Origin: Xylanibacter ruminicola Ga6B6
GTDB taxonomy: Bacteria; Bacteroidota; Bacteroidia; Bacteroidales; Bacteroidaceae
Length of the DNA stretch: 64,000 nt
Assembly: GCF_000687715.1 (NCBI RefSeq)
Contig: NZ_JHXD01000003.1
Coordinates: 186,001 to 250,000, forward strand
Direction of reading: 5' to 3'
A model generated the notes under the pieces. The model saw nothing but the letters and a program-made list of their open reading frames with translations. It had not been told where the DNA came from and did no database searches. Made by a program: the position numbers and the translations under genes. Positions 1 to 10,300 of the stretch are shown piece by piece (position 1 is the first letter of the stretch; every line of letters begins with the position of its first letter).

Positions 1-584
1 CCGAACTGGTATTCTATACCTGTAAGACTATTGGCGACGTTATCATCTCTCGTACAGGTTATACTGGCGAGGATGGCTTTGAGATTTATGCCAACCACGA
101 CTATATCCGTGAGTGCTGGGATAAGCTGATTGCAGCAGGTGTTCAGGCATGTGGACTGGGTTGTCGCGATACCCTGCGCTTCGAGGTGGGCTTGCCACTT
201 TATGGCGACGAACTCTCTGAGGAGATTACCCCAATCATGGCAGGCTTGGGCATGTTCGTTAAGTTGGATAAGACCGAGTTTATTGGTAAGGAGGCACTGG
301 CCAAGCAAAAGGCCGAAGGCCCTGCTAAGAAACTGGTGGGTATCGAACTGATGGATAAGGCCATCCCCCGTCATGGTTACACCGTGCTGGACATGGCAGG
401 CGAACCTATCGGTGAGGTGACAACTGGCTATCACACGTTATCTACTGATAAGAGCGTGTGCATGGCACTCATTGATGCCTCATACGCCAAACTGGATACC
501 GAAGTGCAGATTCAGATTCGCAAAAAGGTATTCCCAGGCAAGGTGGTAAAGAAGCAGTTCTATAATAAGAGCTACAAGAAATAA
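1..584 (+). CDS. gcvT: Glycine cleavage T protein (aminomethyltransferase), 5' end outside the window
   Basis: The frame is open from base 3 and gives 193 residues up to the TAA at 584, about the C-terminal half of a protein that is usually near 360 residues. It transfers the methylene group from the aminomethyl-lipoyl arm of GcvH to tetrahydrofolate and releases ammonia. The visible part has the family motif SRTGYTGEDGFEIY, then CRDTLRFEVGLPLYGDEL, and ends in the small C-terminal barrel (PGKVVKKQFYNKSYKK). The gene is cut only by the window edge. It lies 35 bp upstream of gcvH and opens the operon gcvT-gcvH-gcvPA-gcvPB-lpd. The promoter is outside the window. Confidence 0.96.
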   Translation, partial: ELVFYTCKTIGDVIISRTGYTGEDGFEIYANHDYIRECWDKLIAAGVQACGLGCRDTLRFEVGLPLYGDELSEEITPIMAGLGMFVKLDKTEFIGKEALAKQKAEGPAKKLVGIELMDKAIPRHGYTVLDMAGEPIGEVTTGYHTLSTDKSVCMALIDASYAKLDTEVQIQIRKKVFPGKVVKKQFYNKSYKK

Positions 585-619
585 CAAAATAAATTGTAAT
601 TCCTAAAATTGTAAAAGAT

Positions 620-1000
620 ATGGCTAAAGTAATTGAAGGACTCTACTACTCAGAGTCTCATGAATTTGTTAGAGTAGAAGGTGATTTTGGTTTTGTAGGT
701 ATTACCGACTACGCTCAGAATGCTCTGGGCAATGTGGTTTATGTAGATATGCCTGATGTTGACGACGAGGTTGAAGCAGGTGAGGAGTTTGGCGCCGTTG
801 AGAGCGTAAAGGCTGCATCGGATCTGATCTCGCCCGTTAGTGGCACCGTTGTAGAGGTTAACGAAGCTCTCGACGACCAGCCTGAACTCATCAACCAGGA
901 TGCCTTTGAGAACTGGATTATCAAAGTACAGCTCAGCGATCCTTCTGAGGTTGAAAACCTGATGGATGCCAAGGCCTACGCTGCTTTCTGCGAGAAGTAA
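620..1000 (+). CDS. gcvH: Glycine cleavage H protein (lipoyl carrier)
   Basis: A 126-residue soluble carrier, normal length for GcvH. Its lipoylated lysine shuttles the aminomethyl group between P, T and L proteins. The lipoyl attachment site ESVKAASDLISPVSG is present, with the modified lysine at about residue 64. The N-terminus (YYSESHEFVRVEGDFGFVGITDYAQNALG) is typical. The start at 620 follows an A-rich leader without a clear Shine-Dalgarno site, which is normal in Bacteroidota. It sits between gcvT and gcvPA (24 bp gap). Identification is secure. Confidence 0.98.
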   Translation: MAKVIEGLYYSESHEFVRVEGDFGFVGITDYAQNALGNVVYVDMPDVDDEVEAGEEFGAVESVKAASDLISPVSGTVVEVNEALDDQPELINQDAFENWIIKVQLSDPSEVENLMDAKAYAAFCEK

Positions 1001-1024
1001 TTCGTGCCCTCCAAACAATAATCT

Positions 1025-2341
1025 ATGGATTACAAATACTTTCCGCATACAAGCGACGACTTGCAGGCGATGATGGAGAAGGTAGGGGTGACAGACTTGG
1101 ATGGTCTGTATGCCCAGATACCCGATGCCATCCGCTTTAAGGGCGACTACCAGTTGCCCTCGGAGATGAGTGAGTTGGAAGTGCGCCAACTGTTTGATAA
1201 GTTGGGCTCGCAGAACCAACAGCTTACCTGCTTTGCTGGCTATGGTGTTTACGATCACTATATGCCATCTGTTATCCCCAGTTTGTTGCAGCGTTCAGAG
1301 TTCCTTACTTCGTATACTCCGTACCAGGCTGAGATATCACAGGGCACTTTGCACTATATCTTTGAGTATCAGAGCATGATGGCCGAACTGACAGGTATGG
1401 ACATCTCTAACGCTTCGATGTACGATGGTACTACCGCTACTGCCGAGGCTATGATGATGGCTGTTGCCGCAGGTAAGAAACAGAACAAGGTGCTGGTATC
1501 AGCAGGTCTGAATCCCAAGACCCGCAAGGTGCTCGATACCTATGCCCTGCATCAAGGAATCGAACTCGAAACCATCCCTCTGAAGGATGGTGCTACCGAT
1601 CTCTCAATGCTCAAATCTCAACTCGCAAATGGTGGTGTGGCTGGTGCTATTGTGCAACAGCCTAACGTGTATGGTATTGTTGAAGACTTTACCGGTTTTG
1701 CTGAGGCTTGTCATGAGCAGAAGGCTCTGTTTGTCATGAACAGTGTGATTGCCGACTTGGCTGTGCTGAAGACACCAGGCGAGTGGTGTGCTGATATTGC
1801 TGTGGGCGATGGTCAGAGCTTGGGTATCCCCATGCAGTTTGGTGGTCCTTACGTAGGCTATATGTGTTGCACCGAGAAGTTGATTCGTAAGATGCCAGGA
1901 CGCATTGTGGGTATGACCAAGGATAATCGCGATCAGCGTGCCTTTGTACTCACTCTTCAGGCTCGCGAACAGCATATCCGTCGTCAGAAAGCCACTTCAA
2001 ATATCTGTTCAAACCAGAGTCTGATGGCGCTCTTTGTTACCATGTATCTGTCGTTGATGGGTAAGCAGGGAGTGAAAGAGGCCGCAGAGCTCTCGTATGC
2101 CGGTGCACATTATCTGTGCGACGAACTGGTTAAAACTGGTAAGTTCCATCTGGCTTTCGACAAACCATTCTTTAATGAGTTCTTCGTAAAGTATGATGGC
2201 AATGTTGATACTTTCTCTAAGCACTTGCTGGATGCAGGTATATTGGGTGGCGTAAAGCTGGGTGATGGCATTCTGTTTGCCGTTACCGAGAAGCGTACCA
2301 AGGAAGAAATTGATAACCTCGTAAACATTGCTGCCCTATGA
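1025..2341 (+). CDS. gcvPA: Glycine dehydrogenase (decarboxylating) subunit 1
   Basis: A 438-residue first half of the split P protein, which decarboxylates glycine with pyridoxal phosphate and loads the aminomethyl group onto GcvH. The N-terminal FPHTSDDLQAMMEKVGV, the CFAGYGVYDHYMPSVIP block and YTPYQAEISQGTLHYIFEYQ are characteristic of the alpha subunit. The PLP lysine is on the partner subunit. It overlaps gcvPB by the ATGA at 2338-2341, so the two chains are probably made by coupled translation. Many bacteria and all eukaryotes carry one fused chain; the two-gene form here is the other common arrangement. Confidence 0.97.
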   Translation: MDYKYFPHTSDDLQAMMEKVGVTDLDGLYAQIPDAIRFKGDYQLPSEMSELEVRQLFDKLGSQNQQLTCFAGYGVYDHYMPSVIPSLLQRSEFLTSYTPYQAEISQGTLHYIFEYQSMMAELTGMDISNASMYDGTTATAEAMMMAVAAGKKQNKVLVSAGLNPKTRKVLDTYALHQGIELETIPLKDGATDLSMLKSQLANGGVAGAIVQQPNVYGIVEDFTGFAEACHEQKALFVMNSVIADLAVLKTPGEWCADIAVGDGQSLGIPMQFGGPYVGYMCCTEKLIRKMPGRIVGMTKDNRDQRAFVLTLQAREQHIRRQKATSNICSNQSLMALFVTMYLSLMGKQGVKEAAELSYAGAHYLCDELVKTGKFHLAFDKPFFNEFFVKYDGNVDTFSKHLLDAGILGGVKLGDGILFAVTEKRTKEEIDNLVNIAAL

Positions 2342-3747
2342 ACAACCGATTATATGGAAATCTGATCTTTGAGCTCTCAAAGGAGGGCCGCAAAGGCTAT
2401 AGTCTGCCTAAGAATCATTTTGGCAGTTACGAGATACCTGCAGAGATGAAACGTGCCGAAGAGGCTCAGTTGCCTGAGTGCGACGAGCTCACCGTGGTGC
2501 GCCATTATACCAACCTCTCTAATAATAACTTTGGTGTTGATACGGGCTTCTATCCGCTGGGTTCATGTACCATGAAGTACAATCCCAAAATCAACGAGGA
2601 GATGTCCGCTCTGCCCCAGTTCCAGAATCTGCACCCTGAGCAACCTGTCGAAACGGTACGTGGTGCGCAGGCTTTGGTAACCCTGTTGGAAAAGTCGCTC
2701 TGCGCACTCACAGGTCTGGCTCACTTCACCTTTAAGCCCTATGCTGGTGCCCATGGTGAGTTAACGGGACTGATGACTATCGACAACTATCATCGTAGTC
2801 GTGGTGATATGGCGCGCAAAAAGGTGATTGTGCCTGACAGTGCCCATGGTACCAATCCTGCCTCGGCCGCAGTGTGTGGCTTGGAGATTGTTGAGGTGAA
2901 ATCGCTGGCTAATGGTCAGGTTGATTTCGAGGATCTGCAACGCTTGGTAGCTGAGCAGGGAACTGAGATTGCCGCTATGATGATGACCAATCCTAACACC
3001 CTCGGACTGTTTGAAACCCGTATTCCTGAGATTGCCCAACTGATTCATGCCTGTGGTGGTTTGATGTATTACGATGGTGCCAACCTGAACCCGATGCTGG
3101 GCGCTTGTCGTCCTGGTGATATGGGCTTTGATGTGATGCATATTAACCTGCATAAGACCTTCTCAACGCCTCATGGCGGTGGTGGTCCTGGTGCTGGTCC
3201 TGTAGGTGTTCGCGAGGGATTGCAGGATTGCTTCCCCTTTGTGTCGCCCTATCAGGGTAACTATGGTGTGATGATGCGTGCCTATGCTTACATCCTCTCG
3301 TTGGGTCGTGAACATGTCAAGGAGGTTGGTCCGTTAGCCACCTTGAATGCCAACTATATCAAGGAGTCGCTCAAGGATGTGTACGAACTGCCTATCGACA
3401 CCATCTGTTGTCATGAGTTTGTGTTCGACGGACTGAAGGATAAATCGACGGGTGTTACCACGATGGATGTGGCTAAGCGATTGCTCGATTACGGCTATCA
3501 TGCGCCAACCATCTACTTCCCCTTGTTGTTCCACGAGAGCTTGATGATCGAGCCTACGGAGAACGAGTCGAAGGAAACGCTGGATGGCTTTATTGCCGTG
3601 ATGCGACAGATTGCCGAGGAGGCTAAGACCGATCCCGAACTGGTGAAGGGCGCTCCACACAATACGCCTATTGGCCGTGTCGACGATGTCCTCGCCGCTA
3701 AGCATCCTGTCACAACCTATAAGCAGTTAAAGAATGAACAAAACTGA
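2338..3747 (+). CDS. gcvPB: Glycine dehydrogenase (decarboxylating) subunit 2
   Basis: A 469-residue second half of the split P protein. It carries the PLP-binding lysine in NLHKTFSTPHGGGGPG, at about residue 273, and the conserved GSCTMKYNPK and YDGANLNPMLG segments. Together with gcvPA it forms the active glycine decarboxylase. It starts in the ATGA overlap with gcvPA, and its last 14 bp overlap the start of lpd. The chain of overlaps indicates one polycistronic unit. Confidence 0.97.
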   Translation: MNNRLYGNLIFELSKEGRKGYSLPKNHFGSYEIPAEMKRAEEAQLPECDELTVVRHYTNLSNNNFGVDTGFYPLGSCTMKYNPKINEEMSALPQFQNLHPEQPVETVRGAQALVTLLEKSLCALTGLAHFTFKPYAGAHGELTGLMTIDNYHRSRGDMARKKVIVPDSAHGTNPASAAVCGLEIVEVKSLANGQVDFEDLQRLVAEQGTEIAAMMMTNPNTLGLFETRIPEIAQLIHACGGLMYYDGANLNPMLGACRPGDMGFDVMHINLHKTFSTPHGGGGPGAGPVGVREGLQDCFPFVSPYQGNYGVMMRAYAYILSLGREHVKEVGPLATLNANYIKESLKDVYELPIDTICCHEFVFDGLKDKSTGVTTMDVAKRLLDYGYHAPTIYFPLLFHESLMIEPTENESKETLDGFIAVMRQIAEEAKTDPELVKGAPHNTPIGRVDDVLAAKHPVTTYKQLKNEQN

Positions 3748-4954
3748 TCTCATTATCATCGGCGCGGGCCCAGGTGGTTACCGCGCCGCTGAATATGCCG
3801 CTAAGCAAGGCTTAAAGGTGGTTATCTTCGAAGGCTCAGAGGTGGGGGGGGCCTGTTTGAATGTGGGTTGTATACCCACCAAGACCTATGTGCATAGTGC
3901 TACCTTTGCTGAGGCTCGCGAACGCATGGCAACAGTTGTTGGTCAGCTTCGTCAGGGTGTTGAGGGCATCCTTTCGCATCCCAATATCACGTTGGTTCGT
4001 GAGAAGGGCGTGTTTACAGATGCTCATACCGTTGGCGATTATACTGCCGACAACATCATCATTGCTACCGGCTCCGAAACCAAATGGCTCCCTATTAAAG
4101 GAAAGGAAGACCCTCGTGTGGTAGATTCTACTGGTTTGTTGAGTCTCGAAACCCAGCCCAAGCGCTTGGCAATTATTGGTGCCGGTGTGATAGGTATGGA
4201 GTTCGCCTCGGTGTTCAATCGCTTTGGTACTGAGGTAACGGTGATTGAATATCTGAAGGAGTGCTTGCCAGCCCTTGATAGCGATATCGCTAAGCGTCTG
4301 CGTAAGTATCTTGAGAAAGGCGGTATTACTTTCAAGATGAAGACTGCTGTAGAAGATATCGCCGATATCGATGCCGATGTTGTCCTGATGGCTACAGGTA
4401 GAAAACCTCGTGTGCAGGCTGACTTTGCCAATGCCGGTATTGAGTACGATGAGCGCAAGGGCATTGCCGTAGATGATCACTTCAAGACCACCGTGAATGG
4501 CATCTACGCCATTGGCGATGTAAATGGCAAACAGATGCTGGCTCATGCCGCTGAGATGCAGGCCATCCATGTGGTGAATCAGATTATCGGCAAACCCGAC
4601 AATATCCGTTTTGATATCATGCCTGCGGCCATCTTTACACAGCCCGAAGCCGCTTGTGTGGGTCCAACCGAAGACCAACTTAAGGTCGATGGTATTGCTT
4701 ACGAATGCAAGAAGTCGTTCTGGCGTGCTAATGGCAAGGCTATGGCGATGGGTGAAACAGAGGGTATGTTGAAGTTGTTTGTATCACCCGAGGATGGCCT
4801 AATCTTAGGTTGTCATGCCTATGGTGCCCATTCGGCTGATATTGTACAGGAGGTGAGTGTGCTGATGTGCAAACATACCACTATCGCCGAACTGGCCGAT
4901 ATGGTACATATCCATCCGACACTGTCAGAAATATTAAAGTCCGCTGTAGAGTAA
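3734..4954 (+). CDS. lpdA: Dihydrolipoyl dehydrogenase (L protein), short form
   Basis: A 406-residue flavoprotein disulfide reductase that reoxidises the dihydrolipoyl arm of GcvH with NAD. Visible features are the N-terminal FAD dinucleotide fold (IIGAGPGGYRAAEYAA), the redox-active cysteines in GGACLNVGCIPTK, a second NAD fold (IIGAGVIGMEF), the GIYAIGDV FAD contact and the catalytic HIHPTLSE near the C-terminus. The usual length is 450-470. The shortfall appears to lie just after the CIPTK motif, where about 25 residues of the FAD domain are missing relative to typical proteins. It overlaps gcvPB by 14 bp and is the last gene of the operon. Confidence 0.93.
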   Translation: MNKTDLIIIGAGPGGYRAAEYAAKQGLKVVIFEGSEVGGACLNVGCIPTKTYVHSATFAEARERMATVVGQLRQGVEGILSHPNITLVREKGVFTDAHTVGDYTADNIIIATGSETKWLPIKGKEDPRVVDSTGLLSLETQPKRLAIIGAGVIGMEFASVFNRFGTEVTVIEYLKECLPALDSDIAKRLRKYLEKGGITFKMKTAVEDIADIDADVVLMATGRKPRVQADFANAGIEYDERKGIAVDDHFKTTVNGIYAIGDVNGKQMLAHAAEMQAIHVVNQIIGKPDNIRFDIMPAAIFTQPEAACVGPTEDQLKVDGIAYECKKSFWRANGKAMAMGETEGMLKLFVSPEDGLILGCHAYGAHSADIVQEVSVLMCKHTTIAELADMVHIHPTLSEILKSAVE

Positions 4955-4966
4955 CAACGGACTTTA
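4935..4966. terminator. Hairpin between convergent lpdA and purN
   Basis: Perfect 9-bp arms TAAAGTCCG (4935-4943) and CGGACTTTA (4958-4966) enclose a 14-nt loop. The left arm lies in the last codons of lpdA and the right arm just before the purN stop. It is symmetrical and could end transcription from both sides. The following U-run is short, so this is a moderate call. Confidence 0.5.
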
Positions 4967-4971
4967 TAACT

Positions 4972-5538
4972 TTACAGCTTGTTTAATACTTCCTCAACAA
5001 CCTTGGGGAAGTATTTCATTTCCAATAGGTGTTCTTTTTCTGCGATGTCGTCAACGGTGTCTTCGGGCGAGAGGGCCACTTTGTATTGGGCGATAATCTC
5101 ACCAGAATCGCACACAGGAGTTACCCAGTGTACTGTCATACCCGTCTCGGTTTCGCCAGCCTCTTTCACCGCCTCGTGCACATGGCGCCCCCACATGCCT
5201 TTTCCACCATACTTTGGCAAAAGAGCGGGGTGGATGTTGATAATGCGGTGTGGATAAGCGTCGATCAAGAAGGTTGGCACCAGAGGCAGAAAGCCTGCCA
5301 ATACGATAAAATCAATGTCGTACTTCTTCAGCAGAGGTAGCATTACTTTAGGGTCGTTCAGTTCGGCTTTAGGTGTTACAGCTGTTGGCACATTCAAACG
5401 CTCGGCACGAACCAGAGCGTAGGCATCAAACTTATTGCTGACTACGAGCGCGCAATTCACACGCTCGGAGCCAGCAAAATATTTAATCAGGTTTTCGCAG
5501 TTGGTACCGCCACCTGATACGAAAATCGCAATGTTCAT
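4972..5538 (-). CDS. purN: Phosphoribosylglycinamide formyltransferase (GAR transformylase)
   Basis: A 188-residue enzyme of purine synthesis that formylates glycinamide ribonucleotide with 10-formyltetrahydrofolate. The N-terminal phosphate loop VSGGGTNCENLI, the folate-binding segment INIHPALLPKYGGKGMWG and the catalytic region GMTVHWVTPVCDSGEII (with the family's Asn-His-Asp set) are present. It begins exactly one base after the ddh stop, so the two are almost certainly co-transcribed. A purine and one-carbon enzyme beside the glycine cleavage operon makes metabolic sense, since that operon supplies methylene-tetrahydrofolate. Confidence 0.95.
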   Translation of the reverse strand: MNIAIFVSGGGTNCENLIKYFAGSERVNCALVVSNKFDAYALVRAERLNVPTAVTPKAELNDPKVMLPLLKKYDIDFIVLAGFLPLVPTFLIDAYPHRIINIHPALLPKYGGKGMWGRHVHEAVKEAGETETGMTVHWVTPVCDSGEIIAQYKVALSPEDTVDDIAEKEHLLEMKYFPKVVEEVLNKL

Positions 5539-6438
5539 TTATACCAGATGCTCAATAAGGTCGGCACGGTCACCAGGCAGCATATCAATGACAGGAATCT
5601 CTACCATTGTGTAGCATCCGGGTTGCAGACGCATAGAGGCACGAGCAACGTTTACCAGAACCTGACCAGTGAGTGCAGGGTTGTTAATGCTCATGTTGAA
5701 TTCCAGACGCTGGTTCTGAGTCTTACCGCTCACACCCTTGCGTACCAGATTTACACCATGTCCCATATCGCGAACGTCGTCAACGCTCTCTACCTGGAAC
5801 ACGTGAGTCTCGTCAGAAGCGAAGTATGGATCGGCCTTGATAGCCTTTGTTACCTCTTCGAGCTTAGCGCCCTCTTCCAGCTCTACATATACCATACGGC
5901 GGTGGATACCCTCGCCCAAGGGGATAGTCATGCTCAGTGCATTCTTAACACCCTCCTTAGAACGTACGCATACACTGTGGCCCATCGACATACCAGGACC
6001 GAAGTTGGTGTAGCTCAGACCCTTTGGAGCCAAGCTCTGCATCAGGGTGCGTACGATTGAATCAGAACCTGGATCCCATCCTGCGGCAATCACACTAACA
6101 GTGTTTGTCTCTTTGTTCAACTTCATCAGACGCTCACGATAGCCACGAATCTGTGTGTGGATATCGAAAGAGTCAACAGTGTTGATGCCCAATGGCAGAA
6201 TCTGGTTAGCATATTCCTCACAGCTACGTGTTGGGGTAGCGAGGATAGCTACGTCTACATCCTTCAGGTCGCGAATATCCTTCACAACCTCATACTGTGC
6301 CAGCTCGGCGGGCTTGTTCTCAGCGCCATTACGACGCACGATACCAGCTACTTCAAAGTCGGGAGCGGTCTCGAGAGCCTCAAGCGCATACTTACCGATG
6401 TTGCCGTAACCTACTACGGCTGCTCTGATTTTCTTCAT
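5539..6438 (-). CDS. ddh: meso-Diaminopimelate D-dehydrogenase
   Basis: A 299-residue NADP-dependent enzyme that makes meso-diaminopimelate directly from tetrahydrodipicolinate and ammonia in the lysine and peptidoglycan pathway. It has the N-terminal dinucleotide fold AAVVGYGNIGKYALEAL, the specific AGWDPGSDSIVRTL segment and the central NFGPGMSMGHSV motif of the family. Length is normal. It is head of the ddh-purN pair, with no gap to purN. dapL at the far end of the window encodes an alternative route to the same product. Confidence 0.94.
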   Translation of the reverse strand: MKKIRAAVVGYGNIGKYALEALETAPDFEVAGIVRRNGAENKPAELAQYEVVKDIRDLKDVDVAILATPTRSCEEYANQILPLGINTVDSFDIHTQIRGYRERLMKLNKETNTVSVIAAGWDPGSDSIVRTLMQSLAPKGLSYTNFGPGMSMGHSVCVRSKEGVKNALSMTIPLGEGIHRRMVYVELEEGAKLEEVTKAIKADPYFASDETHVFQVESVDDVRDMGHGVNLVRKGVSGKTQNQRLEFNMSINNPALTGQVLVNVARASMRLQPGCYTMVEIPVIDMLPGDRADLIEHLV

Positions 6439-6482
6439 GTTTTATTTATTCTTTTGATGATTATTTTCTATGTTTGCGGTTG

Positions 6483-6490
6483 CAAAAGTA
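6483..6490 (-). promoter_or_regulatory. -7 box upstream of ddh
   Basis: On the minus strand this reads TACTTTTG, an exact TAnnTTTG match, 45 bp upstream of the ddh start. No TTTG was found at the expected -33 position, so the promoter may need an activator or be weak. Confidence 0.5.
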
Positions 6491-6641
6491 ATGCTTTTAT
6501 CTCGAATTACGTAACTATTTGACGTGAAAATTATCTAAAAACTTTCAATTTGTGACGAATTGAAACTTTCTTGCCTTAAAATACAATAAATTGTAAGGTT
6601 TCTACGTTTATTTAGATGTATATATACAAAATAGTAAGTTT

Positions 6642-7244
6642 ATGATTGAATACATTAAGGGAGAACTGACCGAGTTAACCCCTGCTTTAGCAACTGTCGA
6701 GGCGTGTGGTGTAGGCTATGGTCTGAACATATCACTGAATACATTCAGTGCGATACAGGGAAAGAAGGAAGTTAAACTCTACGTTTACGAGGCTATTCGC
6801 GAGGATGCGCACGTGTTGTTTGGCTTTGTAAACAAGAAGGAGCGCGAGATGTTCCTGTTGTTGATAACTGTGAGTGGCGTGGGTGCCAACACAGCACGTA
6901 TGATGCTCTCGGGCATGAGTGTGGCCGAGCTTTGTAATGCCATTTCAACGGGTAATGCCAAGTTGATACAAGGCATTAAGGGCATTGGTAAGATGACGGC
7001 CCAGCGTATCATCGTTGATCTGAGGGATAAGATAGTAACGTTGGGTATCTCGGACGAGATTCCTGCAGGTGGACAGATAGCGGCACCTGTCAACAATCAG
7101 GTAAAGGACGAGGCCATTGCGGCACTCACTATGCTTGGCTTTGCCCCAGCACCCACTCAGAAGGTGGTGCTCCAAATCCTCCAGTCGCAACCCAATGCCC
7201 CTGTTGAGGAAGTCGTAAAACTCGCCCTTAAGCAAATCAAGTGA
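6642..7244 (+). CDS. ruvA: Holliday junction branch migration protein RuvA
   Basis: A 200-residue RuvA. It binds four-way junctions as a tetramer and loads the RuvB motor. The N-terminal OB fold ([24 protein letters not shown]), the double helix-hairpin-helix region ([17 protein letters not shown] and [17 protein letters not shown]) and a C-terminal RuvB-binding domain after a flexible linker are all visible. It is followed by a dispersed hairpin repeat and then sprA; ruvA next to sprA is a recurrent arrangement in Bacteroidota. Confidence 0.97.
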   Translation: MIEYIKGELTELTPALATVEACGVGYGLNISLNTFSAIQGKKEVKLYVYEAIREDAHVLFGFVNKKEREMFLLLITVSGVGANTARMMLSGMSVAELCNAISTGNAKLIQGIKGIGKMTAQRIIVDLRDKIVTLGISDEIPAGGQIAAPVNNQVKDEAIAALTMLGFAPAPTQKVVLQILQSQPNAPVEEVVKLALKQIK

Positions 7245-7252
7245 TAAATATA

Positions 7253-7326
7253 GGCACGAATTACACGAATTAACACGAATAATTATATTCGCGACATAAA
7301 TTCGTGAAATTCGTGTAATTCGTGCC
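7253..7326. repeat. ATTCGTGTA-family hairpin repeat, copy 1
   Basis: A 74-bp inverted repeat filling the ruvA-sprA gap. The outer arms are perfect over 19 bp (7253-7271 against 7308-7326), and after a small bulge a further 7 bp pair (7274-7280 against 7300-7306), leaving a 19-nt AT-rich loop. Each arm is built from 9-bp units reading TACACGAAT or ATTCGTGTA, capped by GGCACGAAT or ATTCGTGCC. Related copies are at 22460-22523 and 41811-41838. Confidence 0.85.
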
Positions 7327-7334
7327 AATTATCT

Positions 7335-10300
7335 TTGGATATGAAGCGGATTGTAGGATTACTGATGGTGGCTTTGTTCGCGTGCGCGGGAGCGTATGCG
7401 CAGACGAAGAACTATCTGAAGATGCCCGACAATATCCGCGAAACGGTGGAGTATAACGATTCGCTGAACGTTTACTACATCGGACAGAAAATGGGTGATT
7501 CGTATCTGAATGTGCCCACACTGATGACACCCGAGGAGTATCGTCAGTATGTTGAGAAACGTGCCCTGCACGATTTCTTTCACAAGAAAAACGAAGAGAA
7601 CACTCAGAATGCCGGTAAGGATAAGTTCGACCTGATGGATATGCATTTCGACCTGGGACCAGCCGAGAAGATTTTTGGTCCTGGTGGTGTGCGTATCAAA
7701 ACCCAGGGTACCGCCGAACTGAAGATTGGTGGTAACATCAAGAAGATTGATAACCCCTCACTGCCCATCCGTAACCGTAAAACCACCTCGTTTGATTTCG
7801 ACGAGAAGGTGAATCTGAACCTGAACGGAAAAGTGGGTGATAAGGTGAACATGAACCTGAACTACAATACCGATGCCACGTTTGATTTCGATGCCCAGAA
7901 CCTGAAGTTGAAGTACGAGGGTAAGGAGGACGAGATTATCAAACTGGTCGAGGCTGGTAACATCACCTTCCCCAGCAACAACTCGTTGGTAAAAGGTGCC
8001 AGCAGTTTGTTTGGTGTGCGTACCGATATGCAGTTCGGCCGACTGAAACTCCAGACCGTGCTCTCGCAGAAGAAATCATCATCCAAGAGCGTCTCATCGA
8101 AAGGTGGCACACAAACCACTGCTTTCGAACTGGATGTGGCCGATTACGAGGAGAACCGTCATTTCTTCCTGTCGCATTACTTTCGCAACCGTTACGATCA
8201 GGCCATGAGCACCCTGCCAAACCTCACTACCGGTATCGAGATAACCCGTGTGGAGATTTGGGTAACCAATAAGACCGGAACCACCTCGAATACCCGTAAC
8301 ATTGTGGCGGTAGCCGACTTGGGTGAGGGTTCGCAGCGTGTGCCTGATAATGCCGCTAACAACTTGTATAATGCCCTGACCACCCAGTATGCCGATGCAC
8401 GTGATATCGACCAGACCAATAGCGTACTGGCCGGTATGCCTGATTTTGAGAGTGGTCGCGATTACGAGAAACTGGCCAGTGCCCGCTTGCTCACCTCGTC
8501 GGAATACTCAGTAAACAAGGCCTTGGGTTATATCTCACTGAAGAGCGGACTCCAGACCGATCAGGTGCTGGCCGTGGCTTACGAGTTCACCTCGGGGGGC
8601 GTGACCTATAAGGTGGGCGAGTTTGCCGCAGATATCACTGAGACCTCCAAGGCACTCTTTGTAAAGTCGCTGAAGAATACCTCGAATAATCCTTCGCAAT
8701 CCAACTGGAAGCTGATGATGAAAAACGTGTATTATCTGGCTTCGAAGGTCGAGAAAACCAAGTTCCGTCTGGATATCAAGTTCCAGAGCGATACCGCAGG
8801 TGTGTATCTCACCTATATCCCCGACCAGCGTGTGAAAAACACCACGCTTTTAAAAATGCTGGGTTGCGACCGTCTGGATAATAACAACAAACTGCATTCT
8901 AACGGCTACTTCGACTTTGTTGAGGGCTACACCGTAAGCGATGGTCGTGTATTCCTGCCTTCTGCCGAACCTTTCGGTGCCTACCTGCGCCAACAGTTGC
9001 AGAAGAACGGTTTGCCAGCATCCGAGGCCGAGAAATATGTGTTCAGCGAACTGTACGACTCAACCAAGACGGTGGCCAAGCTGATAGCCGAGAAGGATAA
9101 GTACATGCTGGTGGGCCAGTATAAAGGCTCGTCGGCCAATGTCATTTCGTTGGGTGCCATGAACGTGCCCCATGGTTCGGTGGTGGTAACGGCAGGTGGC
9201 GTGGTACTTACCGAAGGCTCCGATTATTCGGTAGATTATTCGGCTGGTGAGGTAACCATCCTGAACCAGAGTATTATCGATGCGGGCACCAACGTGAACG
9301 TGTCGCTCGAGTCGGACACCGAATACGGTATGCAGCGCAAAACCATGTTAGGCGTCAACTGGGAGTACGAACTCTCCAAGAGTCTCACTATCGGTGGTAC
9401 GCTGATGCACCTCAGTGAGCAGGCCCTCACCTCGAAGGTAACCATGGGCGAGGAACCCCTGAGCAACACTATCTGGGGCCTGAGCGTAAACTGGAAACAG
9501 GAGAGTCAGTGGCTCACCACCATGCTCAACAAAATACCTTTCCTGCATGTAAAAGAACCCTCGCACATATCGTTTACAGGCGAGTTTGCCCAGTTGATAG
9601 CCGGTCGTGCCCGTGGCACACAGGACAACGCCTCGTATGTGGATGATTTCGAGAATACCAAGAGCTATCTGGATATGAGTAACCCCAAGGAGTGGACACT
9701 CTCGAGTGTGCCCTCGATGTTCCCCGAGAGTGGCGATAAAACGGGCGTTACCAGTGGCTATAACCGTGCCCTGCTGGCTTGGTATAATGTCGATCCTATC
9801 TTCACCCGTCGCAGTTCTACGCTCACCCCTGCCCATATCAAGAGCGACCTGAATCAGCTCTCCAACCACTATGTGCGCGAGGTGTACGTCAAGGAACTCT
9901 ATCCTAACCGCGACCAGAGCACCTATAATGGCGCCACCTCAACACTGCCTATTCTTAACCTGGCTTACTACCCCCAGGAGCGTGGTCCTTACAACCTCTC
10001 GTTGGGCTTGAACAGCGATGGTACCCTGCAACAGCCCGAAACCAAGTGGGGTGGTATGATGCGTAAGATTGATACCAACGACTTTGAGCAGGCCAACATC
10101 GAGTATATCGAGTTCTGGTTGCTCGATCCGTTCATCTACACCCGTGAGGAGGGTAGGGCCTCGGATTATGCTGGCGACTTGTATTTTAACCTGGGTGAGA
10201 TATCCGAGGATATCCTGCGTGATGGCAAGAAATTCTACGAGAGTGGCATGCCCGTGGATGGCAGTAACAATTTTACCACTATCCAGTGGGGAAAGATACC

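Noticed and set aside
3734-4954. lpdA as a pseudogene because it is about 50 residues short
   Set aside because: All catalytic motifs are present, the frame is intact and the genes overlap as in a working operon; the short FAD region seems to be a lineage variant.
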